From the NCBI GenBank assembly GCA_903902745.1, contig CAIUWA010000022.1, positions 1 through 64,000 on the forward strand: a stretch of 64,000 nucleotides of DNA, given 5' to 3'. The notes under the pieces are model-generated. The model was not told the origin of the DNA. It saw only the letters and a program-made list of their open reading frames with translations, and did no database searches. The position numbers and the translations under genes are program-made. This stretch comes from an uncultured Opitutia bacterium. GTDB lineage: Bacteria; Verrucomicrobiota; Verrucomicrobiia; Opitutales; Opitutaceae. Below are positions 16,626-26,324 of the stretch, piece by piece (positions within the stretch are counted from its first letter, which is position 1; each line of letters begins with the position of its first letter).

Positions 16626-17189
16626 ATGCCGCTCCTGCTGCTCAAAGATCTTCCCCGTTACGAATGCCTGCTCGAGGCCGCCAAGTCATTTCCCGATCTT
16701 GATCCCTCAGCCAGCGAGGTGTTTCTGAACCTGCTGCGCACCGGTGACGAAGTCTTCCGCGTGGCGGACCACCATCTCGCCCGGCACAATATTTCGCAGG
16801 GGCGGTTCACGGTGCTGATGCTGCTGCTCGACAAGATCGAGAACTGCCCGCAACCGCGCACGCCGGCGGAACTCGCCGACATGGCCGGGGTCGCCCGCGC
16901 CACCATGACCGGCTTGATCGATACGCTGGAGCGCGACGGTCTCGTCAAGCGCGAGCCCGATCCCGTGGACCGCCGCATGATGTCCGTGGCCCTCACGCCA
17001 AAGGGCGAGGCCTTGATGCGCACGATCCTGCCTGGCCATTTCAAGATCATGGCCGCGCTCATGACCGAGCTGAGTGAGGCCGAGCGCAAGACCCTCGTGC
17101 GCCTGCTGAACAAGATCGTCCGGCAGGCCACCACCTTGTCCTCAACCTCCGCGGCCCCGTCCGATCTTTTGGCGGCCACCCCGGCCTGA
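16626..17189 (+). CDS. MarR family transcriptional regulator
   Basis: This 187-residue protein has a central winged helix. The recognition-helix region is ELADMAGVARATMTGLIDTL and the wing is KREPDPVDRRMMSVALTPKG, with the conserved D-x-R-R. It has about 35 extra residues at the N-terminus (LLLLKDLPRYECLLEAAKSF). It lies 63 nt upstream of the RND adaptor gene on the same strand, and a palindromic operator precedes it. It is therefore probably a local repressor of the efflux pump, released by a pump substrate. Confidence 0.93.
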   Translation: MPLLLLKDLPRYECLLEAAKSFPDLDPSASEVFLNLLRTGDEVFRVADHHLARHNISQGRFTVLMLLLDKIENCPQPRTPAELADMAGVARATMTGLIDTLERDGLVKREPDPVDRRMMSVALTPKGEALMRTILPGHFKIMAALMTELSEAERKTLVRLLNKIVRQATTLSSTSAAPSDLLAATPA

Positions 17190-17252
17190 TCCGCCGGCCA
17201 CCAGACCGGCATTTCCCTTTCCGTTTCACCTTCAACTTAACACCCAGCTCGC

Positions 17253-18383
17253 ATGGCCAAGAAAATCATCCTCACCCTCATCGGTATTGTCGCGGTCGCC
17301 GGTTTCATCGTCGGCACCAAGGTGTTTCAGATCAAAACCATGATCGCCGCCGCTGAGAACACCCCTGTCCCCGTCGAGGTCGTCACGTCCGCCCTCGTGA
17401 AGGAAGACAGCTGGGAAAACGTCATCAGCGTCACCGGTTCATTCGCCGCCGTGCAGGGTGTGACGGTTTCCGCCGAGGTCCCGGGCAAGGTGACCAAGAT
17501 TATTTTTGAGGCCGGCGCCATGGTGAAGGCGGGCGACCTCCTTGTGCAGCAGGACATTTCGAGCGAGGAGGCCCAGCTCCGGGCTGCGGAATCCAGCGCC
17601 CAGCTCGCCAAGCTCAACCTCGATCGCTCCAAGGAACTCATCGCCAAGAACACCATCTCCCGGGCGGAAGGCGACGCCACCGACGCGCAGTATCAGCAGG
17701 CCGTGGCCCAAGCCGACGGCATTCGGACGGTCATCGCCAAGAAGAGCATCCGCGCGCCCTTCGCCGGACGCCTCGGCCTGCGACTCATCAACCTCGGCCA
17801 GAACCTTAAGGAGGGCGATGCCATCATCTCGCTCCAGACCCTCGACCCGATCTTCGTCAATTTCTCCATTCCCCAGCAGCGGCTGTCCGTGCTCAAACCC
17901 GGTACCGCCGTCCGCGTCGCCAGCGATGCTGCACCCACCGAGACCTTTGAGGGCAAGATCAATGCCGTTAACCCCGACATCGACCCGTCGACCCGCAATG
18001 TCCGCGCTCAGGCCACGCTGGCCAATGTGGGTGAGAAATTGCATCCCGGGATGTTCGCCAGTGTCACCGTCGTTCTGCCCGAGCAGGACAAGGTGCTTGC
18101 GATCCCGGCGTCATCCGTCCTCTACGCGCCCTACGGCGACTCGGTTTTTGTCATCGAGGACAAGAAGAACGAGAAATCCGGCAAGGTGGAGAAGGTGCTC
18201 CGGCAGCAGTTCGTGCGGCTGGGCACGGCGCGCGGCGATTTCGTCGCGGTCGCCTCCGGCCTGAAAGCGGGCGACACCGTGGTCACCAGCGGGGTGTTCA
18301 AGCTGCGTGGCGGCATACCGGTCACGATCGATAACACGCTCGCGCCGGATGCGCAGCTCGCGCCCAAGCCCAAGAACGCCTGA
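17253..18383 (+). CDS. RND efflux membrane fusion protein (periplasmic adaptor)
   Basis: This 376-residue AcrA/MexE-class adaptor has an N-terminal membrane segment at about residues 5-24 and then a lipoyl-like half (GSFAAVQGVTVSAEVPGKVT). A short alpha-hairpin (about residues 95-155) contains AQLAKLNLDRSKELIAKNTI. The second lipoyl half is IRAPFAGRLGLRLINLGQNL. A beta-barrel and membrane-proximal domain follow, ending with RGGIPVTIDNTLAPD. It forms a tripartite pump with the following permease and outer-membrane channel genes, all on the same strand. Confidence 0.95.
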   Translation: MAKKIILTLIGIVAVAGFIVGTKVFQIKTMIAAAENTPVPVEVVTSALVKEDSWENVISVTGSFAAVQGVTVSAEVPGKVTKIIFEAGAMVKAGDLLVQQDISSEEAQLRAAESSAQLAKLNLDRSKELIAKNTISRAEGDATDAQYQQAVAQADGIRTVIAKKSIRAPFAGRLGLRLINLGQNLKEGDAIISLQTLDPIFVNFSIPQQRLSVLKPGTAVRVASDAAPTETFEGKINAVNPDIDPSTRNVRAQATLANVGEKLHPGMFASVTVVLPEQDKVLAIPASSVLYAPYGDSVFVIEDKKNEKSGKVEKVLRQQFVRLGTARGDFVAVASGLKAGDTVVTSGVFKLRGGIPVTIDNTLAPDAQLAPKPKNA

Positions 18384-18436
18384 GTGCCGCCGCCGTGATC
18401 GCGCCGCCCGCCGGCGCCTTGCGGGATCCCACCACC

Positions 18437-21400
18437 ATGAAATCCTTTACTGACATCTTCATCCGTCGCCCGGTGCTCGCCATCGTGGTGAACCTCGTGA
18501 TCATCATCGCCGGCGTGTCCGCGTACCGCTCGCTGAACGTCCGCCAGTACCCGCGCAGCGACAACGCCACTGTCAACATCACCACCGTCTATGTCGGCGC
18601 CAGCGCCGAGCTGGTGCGCGGCTTCGTCACCACTCCGCTCGAGCAGGCCATCGCCGCCGCCGACGGCATCGACTACATCGAGTCGAAGAGCCTCCAGGGC
18701 TTCTCGATGATTACCGCCCGCCTGAAGCTCAATTACGAGCCGACCAAGGCGCTGGCCGAAATCAGCGCCAAGGTTAACCAGGTCCGCAACGACCTCCCGC
18801 CCGAGGCCGAGGTGCCGGCCATAAGTGTCCAGTCCGCCGACAGCCAGTTCGCCTCAGCCTACCTGAGCTTCGCCTCGGACATCCTTTCGCAGAGCGAGAT
18901 CACGGACTATCTTGTGCGCGTGGTGCAGCCGCGCCTTTCCGCGGTGACCGGCGTGCAGCGCGCTGAAATCCTCGGCGCCCGCATCTTCGCCATGCGCATC
19001 TGGCTCAAGCCCGAGCGCATGGCCGCGCTCAACGTCAGCCCGTCCCAGGTCCGCGCCGCGCTCGCCGCCAACAACTACCTTGCCGCCGTCGGCGCCACCA
19101 AGGGCTCCCTGGTCCAGGTCAACCTCACCGCCAACACCGACCTGCACTCCGTCGACGAGTTCAAGCGCCTTGTGATCCGCGAGCAGAACGACACCATCGT
19201 GCGGCTCGAGGATATCGCCGAGGTCGCGCTGGGCTCGGAGGACTACGACACCGAGGTGCATCTCTCCGGCCAGACCGCCGTCTTCATGGGCATCTACCCG
19301 CTGCCCAACGCCAACACCATCGACGTGGTGAAGCGCGTCCGCCTCGAGCTGGACGCCATCAAGAAGGACCTGCCTTCCGGCCTGGAGGCCAAGATCGGCT
19401 ACGATGCGTCCGAATACATCGCCAACGCCATCGAGGAGGTCACCCACACGCTCCTCGACACGCTGCTGATCGTCGTCGTGGTCATCTTCCTTTTCCTTGG
19501 CTCCTTCCGCTCTGTCCTCGTGCCGGTCCTTGCCATCCCCGTGTCGCTGATCGGCGGCATCTTCCTGATGCAGGTCTTCGGGTTTACCATCAATCTGCTG
19601 ACTCTCCTCGCGATCGTGTTGTCCGTCGGCTTGGTGGTCGACGACGCCATCGTCGTCGTCGAAAACGTGGAGCGCCACCTGCGCGAAGGCCACACCCCGC
19701 TGGACGCCGCGCTGCTCGGCGCGCGTGAACTGGTCGGGCCGGTCATTGCCATGACGGTCACGCTCGCCGCCGTTTACGCGCCGATCGGCCTGCAAGGCGG
19801 CCTCACCGGGGCGCTGTTCCGCGAGTTCGCCCTCACGCTCGCCGGCGCCGTCACGATTTCCGGCATCGTCGCGCTGACGCTCTCGCCGATGATGTCGGCC
19901 AAGCTCCTGCGTAGCGCCGCCGAGGAGGAAAAGGGTTTCTCCGGTTGGGTGAATCACCGCTTCGACCGGATCCGCGAGTCCTATGGCCGCGTCCTGGGCG
20001 GCACGCTCAAGGCCCGCCCGGCCGTGTACATGGTCTGGGGCGTGGTCAGCCTGCTCGCGATCCCGATGTTCATGTTTTCGCCCACGGAACTCGCCCCCGC
20101 CGAGGACCAGGGTGTCATCTTCGGCATCATCAGCGCGCCGTCGAACGGCTCCGCCGACCAGAAGAGCATCTTCGGCAAGGCCGCTGAGCAGGCCTTCCTG
20201 ACCACCCCCGAGGTCGACCTTACCTTCCAGATCCTCCTGCCTCCCGCCGGCGGTGCCGCCCTCGGCGCGGACGGCTTCAGCGGCATGGTCGTGAAGCCCT
20301 GGAACCAGCGCAAACGTACCGTCGCCCAGATCCTGCCGGAGGTGCAGGCCAAGCTTTCCAAGATCCCGGGCCTCCAGGTGTTCGCCACCACGCCCTCCGC
20401 GCTGCCCGGCGGCAGCAATTTCCCGATCGAATTCGTCATCGCCTCGACGGCCGATGCCGACCAGCTCCTCGAGTTCGCGCAAAAGGTCCAGGACAAGGCC
20501 ATGAAGAGCGGCGCGATCTGGTTCTCCCAGCTCGACCTCAAGATCGACCAGCCGCAGTCCGAGATCATCCTCGACCGCGAGAAGGTCGCGTCGCTGGGCC
20601 TGAACCTCTCGCAGGTGGGCGCCGACCTCGCGTCCGCGATGGGCGGCAATTTCGTCAACCGCTTCAATATCTCGGGCCGCAGCTACAAGGTCATCCCGCA
20701 GCTGATGCGCACCGACCGGCTCAATGCCGACCAGCTCAGGGACGTCTATATCTCCGGGCCCAACGGCCAGCTCCTGCCGCTCAGCACGATCGCGACCATC
20801 AAGACCAAGACGATCCCGCGCTCGCTCAACCGCTTCCAGCAGCTCAATTCCGTGAAGATCTCCGGCGGTACCAACCAGCTCGACGCCGGCCTCAAGGCCC
20901 TCGAGGCCGCCGCCCGCGAAATCCTGCCCCCGGGCTACACGGTGAACTACACCGGCGAGTCGCGCCAGCTCCGCACCGAGGGCAACAAGTTTCTCCCGGC
21001 CTTCTCGCTCGCGGTCATCCTCATCTTCCTCGCGCTCGCCGTGCAGTTCAACTCGTTCCGCGACCCGCTCGTCATCCTCCTCGGCTCCGTGCCGCTCGCG
21101 ATGTTCGGCGCGCTGCTCTTCACCGCGCTGAAGATGCCCAACTCCCAGATCCCGTATTGGACGGACGGCTGGACGACCACGATGAACATCTACGCCCAAG
21201 TGGGCCTCGTGACGCTCGTCGGCCTCGTGGCCAAGAACGGCATCCTCATCGTCGAGTTCGCCAACAAGCTCCAGGAGCAGGGCAAGTCCAAGCTCGAGGC
21301 CGTCCATGAGGCGGCCATGACGCGGCTTCGGCCCGTGCTCATGACCAGCGTGGCCACGATCGCCGGGCACTTCCCGCTGACCCTGGTCACCGGCGCCGGC

Positions 21401-21580
21401 GCGGCCGCCCGTAACTCCATCGGCCTCGTCCTCGTCGGCGGCATGACCATCGGCACGGTCTTCACGCTCTTTGTCCTGCCGTCGATTTATGTGCTGCTGG
21501 CCAAGGATCACGCCCACGATCGCGTGCCCAAGCCGGCCGCGTCTCCTCTCATTGAACCCCAGACGGGGTTCGCGAAATAA
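18437..21580 (+). CDS. RND multidrug efflux permease (AcrB/MexF-like)
   Basis: This 1047-residue inner-membrane proton antiporter has the length and plan of HAE-1 family pumps. The first helix (FIRRPVLAIVVNLVIIIAG) and a large periplasmic loop precede helices 2-6 (from LLIVVVVIFLFLGSFRS). The helix-4 proton-relay region is VLSVGLVVDDAIVVVENVER with two adjacent Asp. A second periplasmic loop and the C-terminal helix bundle with GLVAKNGILIVEFANKL follow. The ATG at 18437 (MKSFTDIFIRRP) matches the family start better than an in-frame codon 42 nt upstream. Substrate not predictable. Confidence 0.97.
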   Translation: MKSFTDIFIRRPVLAIVVNLVIIIAGVSAYRSLNVRQYPRSDNATVNITTVYVGASAELVRGFVTTPLEQAIAAADGIDYIESKSLQGFSMITARLKLNYEPTKALAEISAKVNQVRNDLPPEAEVPAISVQSADSQFASAYLSFASDILSQSEITDYLVRVVQPRLSAVTGVQRAEILGARIFAMRIWLKPERMAALNVSPSQVRAALAANNYLAAVGATKGSLVQVNLTANTDLHSVDEFKRLVIREQNDTIVRLEDIAEVALGSEDYDTEVHLSGQTAVFMGIYPLPNANTIDVVKRVRLELDAIKKDLPSGLEAKIGYDASEYIANAIEEVTHTLLDTLLIVVVVIFLFLGSFRSVLVPVLAIPVSLIGGIFLMQVFGFTINLLTLLAIVLSVGLVVDDAIVVVENVERHLREGHTPLDAALLGARELVGPVIAMTVTLAAVYAPIGLQGGLTGALFREFALTLAGAVTISGIVALTLSPMMSAKLLRSAAEEEKGFSGWVNHRFDRIRESYGRVLGGTLKARPAVYMVWGVVSLLAIPMFMFSPTELAPAEDQGVIFGIISAPSNGSADQKSIFGKAAEQAFLTTPEVDLTFQILLPPAGGAALGADGFSGMVVKPWNQRKRTVAQILPEVQAKLSKIPGLQVFATTPSALPGGSNFPIEFVIASTADADQLLEFAQKVQDKAMKSGAIWFSQLDLKIDQPQSEIILDREKVASLGLNLSQVGADLASAMGGNFVNRFNISGRSYKVIPQLMRTDRLNADQLRDVYISGPNGQLLPLSTIATIKTKTIPRSLNRFQQLNSVKISGGTNQLDAGLKALEAAAREILPPGYTVNYTGESRQLRTEGNKFLPAFSLAVILIFLALAVQFNSFRDPLVILLGSVPLAMFGALLFTALKMPNSQIPYWTDGWTTTMNIYAQVGLVTLVGLVAKNGILIVEFANKLQEQGKSKLEAVHEAAMTRLRPVLMTSVATIAGHFPLTLVTGAGAAARNSIGLVLVGGMTIGTVFTLFVLPSIYVLLAKDHAHDRVPKPAASPLIEPQTGFAK

Positions 21581-21587
21581 TTCCCTT

Positions 21588-22934
21588 ATGAAATCCGTTT
21601 CCCTCCCTTCCGTGTCGCTCGCGCTGCTGGCGGTTCTTCTCGCCGGCCCCGTGTCCGGCGCCGCCCCTGCCGCGGCCCCGGTGCCCGTGCCGGACCAGCT
21701 CGACCTGAAGACGGCCATCGGGTTCGCGCTCGAGAACAACTTTGCCATCCGCCAGGCGCGCGAGCGCATCCGCCAGCAGGAGGGCGTGGTGGTCGAGGTC
21801 AGCTCGCGGCAGATCCCCAACGTCGGCGCCAGCGCCGCCTACCAGCTCAACGACAAGGCGCTCTCGACGTCCTTTCCCGCCAGTGACCAGACCTGGCAGC
21901 TCACGGTCTCCGCCTCGCAGGTGCTCTACGCCGGCGGCGGCGTGCGCTCGGGCGTGAAGAGCTCCCAACTGGTCCGCGAAGCCGCCGTGCTCGACCTGAA
22001 GGCGGCGATCAACGACGCCCTGCTCGGGGTGCGCACCACGTTCTTCGATGTGCTGCTGGCCCGGGAAAAAATCAAGGTGCAGGAGCAGAACCTCGACCTG
22101 CTGCGCCAGCAGCTCAAGACCACCACCGACCGCTATGATGCCGGCACCGTTTCCGCCTTCGAAAAACTGCGCGCCGAGGTCGCCGTCGCCAACGCCCAGG
22201 TGCCGCTGATCACCGCGCGCAACGATTACCGCCTCGCCATCGAGCGGCTGCGCCAGGCGCTCGGCTTCACGACCAACACGCCGGAGAATCTCCGCAAGAT
22301 TCCCGATTTTGTCGGTTCGCTCGACTATGCCCCCGCGAGTTTCGACCTGCAGTCCGCTTTCGAGGCCGCCCACGCCAACCGGCCGGACCTGCAGCGACTC
22401 ACCCAGCTCGCGGCCGCCCGCGAGGAATCGGTCACCACGGCCCGCGCCAATTATTATCCGAATCTCTCCCTCGTCGGCGGCTGGGAGCTGCGCAAGGGTC
22501 CGACCGGCAGCTTTGGCGACTCGAACGACGGCCTCTTCGTCGGCCTCCAGTCGCAATGGAATATCTTCGACGGCCGGGCCACCGGCGGCCGGGTGATCCA
22601 GGCCCGCTCGGCGCTCGACCAGGCGCGACTGTCCGTCACCGAGGCGCAGCTGGCGGTGGAAGTCGAGGTACGGAGCGCCTTTTCGTCGTTCCAGGAGGCC
22701 ACCGAACTGGCCGACGCCTCGCAGAAGGTCGTCGCTCAGGCCGAGGAGGCCGTCCGGCTCGCCACGGCGCGTTATAATGCCGGTACCGCGACCCAGCTCG
22801 ACGTCCTGCAGGCGCAGGTCGACCTGACCACCGCGCGCACCAACCAAGTCCAAGCCTACTATACTTACAACGTTGCCGTCGCCAGTCTCCGCAAGGCCAT
22901 GGGTCTGTCCGACGAGTTCGTGACGGCCAAGTGA
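21588..22934 (+). CDS. TolC-family outer-membrane efflux channel
   Basis: This 448-residue protein has a signal peptide (SLALLAVLLAGPVSGA, cut near residue 25) and two repeated outer-membrane-efflux-protein halves of mostly alpha-helix. These are DLKTAIGFALENNFAIRQA in the first and DLQSAFEAAHANRPDLQRLT in the second. The C-terminal helix has RYNAGTATQLDVLQAQVDL, typical of TolC/OprM. It is the third component of the pump, starting 7 nt after the permease stop. The ATG at 21588 is preferred because it begins the signal peptide. It could also serve the EmrAB-like pump at 2-4 kb. Confidence 0.95.
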   Translation: MKSVSLPSVSLALLAVLLAGPVSGAAPAAAPVPVPDQLDLKTAIGFALENNFAIRQARERIRQQEGVVVEVSSRQIPNVGASAAYQLNDKALSTSFPASDQTWQLTVSASQVLYAGGGVRSGVKSSQLVREAAVLDLKAAINDALLGVRTTFFDVLLAREKIKVQEQNLDLLRQQLKTTTDRYDAGTVSAFEKLRAEVAVANAQVPLITARNDYRLAIERLRQALGFTTNTPENLRKIPDFVGSLDYAPASFDLQSAFEAAHANRPDLQRLTQLAAAREESVTTARANYYPNLSLVGGWELRKGPTGSFGDSNDGLFVGLQSQWNIFDGRATGGRVIQARSALDQARLSVTEAQLAVEVEVRSAFSSFQEATELADASQKVVAQAEEAVRLATARYNAGTATQLDVLQAQVDLTTARTNQVQAYYTYNVAVASLRKAMGLSDEFVTAK

Positions 22935-22938
22935 TATT

Positions 22939-22960
22939 TCCGTCCGGTTGTCCGGACGGA
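22939..22960 (+). terminator. Hairpin after the efflux operon
   Basis: TCCGTCCGG-TTGT-CCGGACGGA is a perfect 9-bp stem starting 4 nt after the TolC-like stop. There is no T-run after it, so it may be an mRNA 3'-end stabiliser rather than an intrinsic terminator. Confidence 0.5.
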
Positions 22961-22962
22961 TT

Positions 22963-23029
22963 GTAGCAGCCGGTGTAACGAGGGTGAGCGGGGCCCTGCC
23001 AAACCCAGCCTCGTTGCCCCTGTTGCTAC
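22963..23029. repeat. GTAG...CTAC palindromic repeat, family D copy 1
   Basis: The left arm GTAGCAGCCGGTGTAACGAGG pairs imperfectly with a right arm beginning CCTCGTTGCCCC and ending TGTTGCTAC. The left arm also matches the elements starting at 56290 and about 61929 (GCAGC...AACGAGG). Confidence 0.7.
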
Positions 23030-23123
23030 TATGACCGCCTGACGCCGCTCCTGTAATTTTCTTAAGTCATTTTACCGCAGGCTCGCAACCCTGCGCGGCA
23101 CTCGCTGTCTTCTCGTAACCCAC

Positions 23124-26120
23124 ATGAAAGTAGTTCGCGTCCTCCTTTTCATCGCAGCGGCGGTTCTCGTGTTGCTGGCGTTGGCCGTGGGCGTGGCCTT
23201 TACTTCCGGATTCCAGACTTGGGCCGTGCGCCGGACACTCGCGTCGCATCCCGGTCTCACGGCCAGCGTGGGTCGCGTGAACGCCAGTCTGGGCCGCGTC
23301 CAGGTCGAACAATTCCGCGTCACCCAGGCCGGGGCCACCCTCACGCTGCCGTCAGTGGACGTCGAGTTGCCCGTGCTTTCCGCCGCTGGCGGGAAAGTGC
23401 AGATTAAGAAACTGGTGGCGAAGGGCTGGACGGTTGATCTCACCGCTCCCGCCGTGGCCGGTGCCGCGCCGCTCCCGACTCCCATGCTCCCGGTCGCGGC
23501 TCCTGCCCAAGCGGCCACGGCTGTGTTTCAGGGCGTTTTCAACCAGCTGAAGCTCCCCGTGGACCTGGCCGTCGATGCGGTCGAGCTGGAGGGTGAAGTC
23601 ATTCTTCCGGTGGCCGCCGGCCAGCCGCCGGCCCGCGTCCATGTCACGCTCACCGGCGGACAGCTCGGGGCCGGCCACGAGGGCAAGTTTGCCTTTTCGG
23701 CGACCACGGTGCTGGCGCCCACCGCGCCGGTGAACGCACTGAACGCGACCGGCACACTCGCTGCCGCGATGGATACGCCGCGCACGTTTTCGCGCCTGTC
23801 GGCCCGTATCGAGGCCGAGGCCCGCGGCCCGCAGTTTCCGCAGGGGACGAAGCTCTCGGCCGCGCTCACCGCCGGCCAGGCCAACGCCGGGGAGAGTTAC
23901 ACGATCGTGGTCGAGACCGCCGGCAAGAAGCTGCTCGCCGTGCAGGCCGACTATCCCGCGGCGAACCGGACGGCCGGCGGAAAACCCCTGCAAGGCGCCT
24001 GGATGCTCGACTTGACCGACGATGACCTCACGCCCTTTGCCTTGGGGCGCCCGTTGCCGGATTTTGTCGCGAAGGGGGAGGGGAAGTTTGAGGCCGGGAC
24101 GGCGCTGGCGGCCTTTTCCGCCAGCGGGCGCTTCGTCCTCAGTGCGGACAAGCTCGGCGTGGTCCGGCCTGAACTCGAATCGTTCGGCACCATCAAGGCC
24201 GCCTTGGATTTCGATCTCATGCAGGAGGGTGAAACATTGCACGTGGCGAGCCTCGCCCTCGACCTGTCCGGCCAGCGGCCGGTGCTGGCGGTGAAGTCGC
24301 TGCAGCCGTTTGCCTTCAACGTCCGGACGCATCTGCCCGCCGCCGATGATCCCGCGAAGGATCTGCTCAGTGTTGATCTCCTAGGCGTGCCGCTCGCCTG
24401 GGCGCAGCCATTTGTGCCGGGCTTGGTGCTCGCCGGGGGCGACCTGCACGGCTCCTTCGCCGTCGGCGTGCGCAATGCCAACACCGCCGCCCTTCGTCCG
24501 ACGCTGCCGCTGATCGTGGAGAATCTTAGCGTGACACAGGCGGGCAAACCTCTCATCCGGGCGGTCGATCTTTCACTCAAGCTTTCGGCGGACTACACCG
24601 CCCAGGGCTGGCAGGCCGAACTGGCCGGATTCACGGCGCGCAGCGCGGGAGCCACGCTGCTGACGCTGGAAGCCAAGGCCGGCCAGCTCGTGGGCGCGGA
24701 TCAACCGATCAAGGCCACCGGGCAATGGACGGGCAGCCTGCCAGCGGTGCTGGCGCAACCCGCGACCAGCGGTCTGCTCGCTTTGACCGGCGGTCGTGCC
24801 GCCGGTGATTTTGCGGTGAGTCTTGGCAGCAAAAAGGAAGTTCAGGCGAAGCTCGCGCTTACGGTCACGGGCTTGGTCGTGGACCCAAAAATTTCGACCG
24901 TCGCGCTGCCGGCCATCACCGCCGGAGTGCGGGCCGACATCGGCCAGGATGGCAAAATTGTCCTGAATGTCCCGTTGGTCCTCGAGCGCGAGGGCCGCAA
25001 ATCCGACCTCACGCTGGATGGAACGCTCACGCGCGCGTCCGGCGGCCTGACGATGACCGGCCGCGTCTCCAGTTCGTTCCTCGCCGCGGAGGACGCGCAG
25101 GTCCTGGCGGTTCCGCTCGTGACGAAGCCCGCGCCGCCCGCCCAGTCGCTCGCCACCGGCCAGCCGGCGGTGGTCCGCGACACGCTCCCTTTCTGGAACG
25201 GCGTCAGCGGGGAGGTCTCGCTCGCGCTCAAGAAGGTTTCCTATCAGCAGTCGTTCGAGGTCACGGATGTCGGCGGCACGCTCCGACTCGACGCGGGGGC
25301 GATCAAGCTCGAGGGCGCCCGGGCCGGGCTGGGCGAGGGGAGCGATCTCAAGCTCAACGGCGGCCTGACCTTCGACGCCAAGGCGAAGGAGCCCTACGCG
25401 CTTAAGGCCGACCTCGCCGTGAACAACTTCAACTCGGCTCCGGTCTTCAAGGCGCTCAATCCCGGCAAGGCGCCCACCATCGAGGGACGGTTCAATGTCA
25501 CCAGCCAGCTCGCCGCCGTCGCGCCCAACTCCAGCCTGCTGGTGGAGCGCGCCCGCGGTGACTTCCAGCTATCGAGCAAGGGCGGCACCTGCCGCCTGCT
25601 GCAGGCCGACCTGTCCGACAAGATTCAGCGGACCCAGTCAACGGTGGCGACCCTCGGTGGCCTGCTGGCCGCGGCCACGGGCCGCGATAAGATCGCCGAC
25701 TACGCCAACCGCACGCAGATCGTCACGGAGGTGGCCGACGACTGGAAGGAGATACCCTTCGACCAGTTGAATGTCGTGGTCCGGCGGGACAACGACCTGA
25801 ACATCATGCTGCAGGATTTCACGCTGATCTCCCCGACGAAGCGGCTCGTGGGCACGGGCCAGATCCGCCACGCCGAGGGCATTCCGCTGCTGGCGCAGGC
25901 GCTCGATCTCCGGCTGCAACTCTCCGCCCAGGGCAAGACCGCCGACCTGATGAATCGCGCCAGCCTGCTCAACGGCCAGAAGGACAATCTCGGCTATATC
26001 GCTTTCCTGACCCCCATCCGCATCACCGGCACCTTGGGAAATCCCGACACGAGTGAATTCCGGACCGCGCTCCTCAAGGCCGCCGGCAGCTCGCTGCTCA
26101 ACAACCTGCTGGGGCGGTGA
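23124..26120 (+). CDS. AsmA-like/TamB-like large envelope protein
   Basis: This 998-residue protein has one N-terminal membrane helix (residues 3-27, VVRVLLFIAAAVLVLLALAV). A long repetitive beta-rich region follows, with recurring short motifs such as LSLKL, GxLxL and Lx(A/G)GxL. The C-terminal part (LNIMLQDFTLISPTKRLVGT and later GYIAFLTPIRITGTLGNPDT) looks like the AsmA C-terminal region. Members of this superfamily bridge inner and outer membranes or move phospholipid. Assignment rests on architecture, not on a catalytic motif. It stands alone on the plus strand and is followed by two palindromic repeats. Confidence 0.7.
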   Translation: MKVVRVLLFIAAAVLVLLALAVGVAFTSGFQTWAVRRTLASHPGLTASVGRVNASLGRVQVEQFRVTQAGATLTLPSVDVELPVLSAAGGKVQIKKLVAKGWTVDLTAPAVAGAAPLPTPMLPVAAPAQAATAVFQGVFNQLKLPVDLAVDAVELEGEVILPVAAGQPPARVHVTLTGGQLGAGHEGKFAFSATTVLAPTAPVNALNATGTLAAAMDTPRTFSRLSARIEAEARGPQFPQGTKLSAALTAGQANAGESYTIVVETAGKKLLAVQADYPAANRTAGGKPLQGAWMLDLTDDDLTPFALGRPLPDFVAKGEGKFEAGTALAAFSASGRFVLSADKLGVVRPELESFGTIKAALDFDLMQEGETLHVASLALDLSGQRPVLAVKSLQPFAFNVRTHLPAADDPAKDLLSVDLLGVPLAWAQPFVPGLVLAGGDLHGSFAVGVRNANTAALRPTLPLIVENLSVTQAGKPLIRAVDLSLKLSADYTAQGWQAELAGFTARSAGATLLTLEAKAGQLVGADQPIKATGQWTGSLPAVLAQPATSGLLALTGGRAAGDFAVSLGSKKEVQAKLALTVTGLVVDPKISTVALPAITAGVRADIGQDGKIVLNVPLVLEREGRKSDLTLDGTLTRASGGLTMTGRVSSSFLAAEDAQVLAVPLVTKPAPPAQSLATGQPAVVRDTLPFWNGVSGEVSLALKKVSYQQSFEVTDVGGTLRLDAGAIKLEGARAGLGEGSDLKLNGGLTFDAKAKEPYALKADLAVNNFNSAPVFKALNPGKAPTIEGRFNVTSQLAAVAPNSSLLVERARGDFQLSSKGGTCRLLQADLSDKIQRTQSTVATLGGLLAAATGRDKIADYANRTQIVTEVADDWKEIPFDQLNVVVRRDNDLNIMLQDFTLISPTKRLVGTGQIRHAEGIPLLAQALDLRLQLSAQGKTADLMNRASLLNGQKDNLGYIAFLTPIRITGTLGNPDTSEFRTALLKAAGSSLLNNLLGR

Positions 26121-26130
26121 TGGGATTTGG

Positions 26131-26209
26131 GTAGGGCGAACCCTCTGGGTGAGCCGTTCGACAAGCTCACGGCCCGCGGCCGCGGCTCGGCAGGGACGCC
26201 TCGCCCTAC
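26131..26209. repeat. GTAG...CTAC palindromic repeat, family B copy 2
   Basis: The ends GTAGGGCGAACC and GGCAGGGACGCCTCGCCCTAC match the copies at 1063-1171 and 34796-34874. The centre includes GTGAGCCGTTCGACAAGCTCAC, an inner palindrome also seen in the other copies. This copy is in the opposite orientation to the other two. Confidence 0.85.
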
Positions 26210-26274
26210 CATTTAAACCAGGCGATTATAGTTTGGAGGTGGCAGGGCCGGCAGCCGTCCGTGCGCGAAATGTT

Positions 26275-26321
26275 GTAGGCCACCTCGCTGAGGTGGCTGC
26301 CAGCCCAATGGGCTGGCCTAC
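26275..26321. repeat. REPIN-like repeat, family A copy 2 (intact)
   Basis: GTAG + GCCACCTC-GCT-GAGGTGGC, one base, then GCCAGCCC-AAT-GGGCTGGC + CTAC. These are two perfect hairpins in opposite orientation, bounded by GTAG and CTAC, exactly the layout of a REPIN (two inverted REPs). It ends 4 nt before the phytase-like gene stop. Confidence 0.85.
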
Positions 26322-26324
26322 AGG

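Noticed and set aside
18854-21820. Nearly 1000-codon open frame opposite the RND permease
   Set aside because: It is a shadow of the permease gene; composition is typical of antisense GC-rich frames and no motif is visible.
22939-22960. Treating the 9-bp hairpin after the efflux operon as a sure terminator
   Set aside because: The stem is perfect but there is no following T-run, so it is given only moderate confidence.
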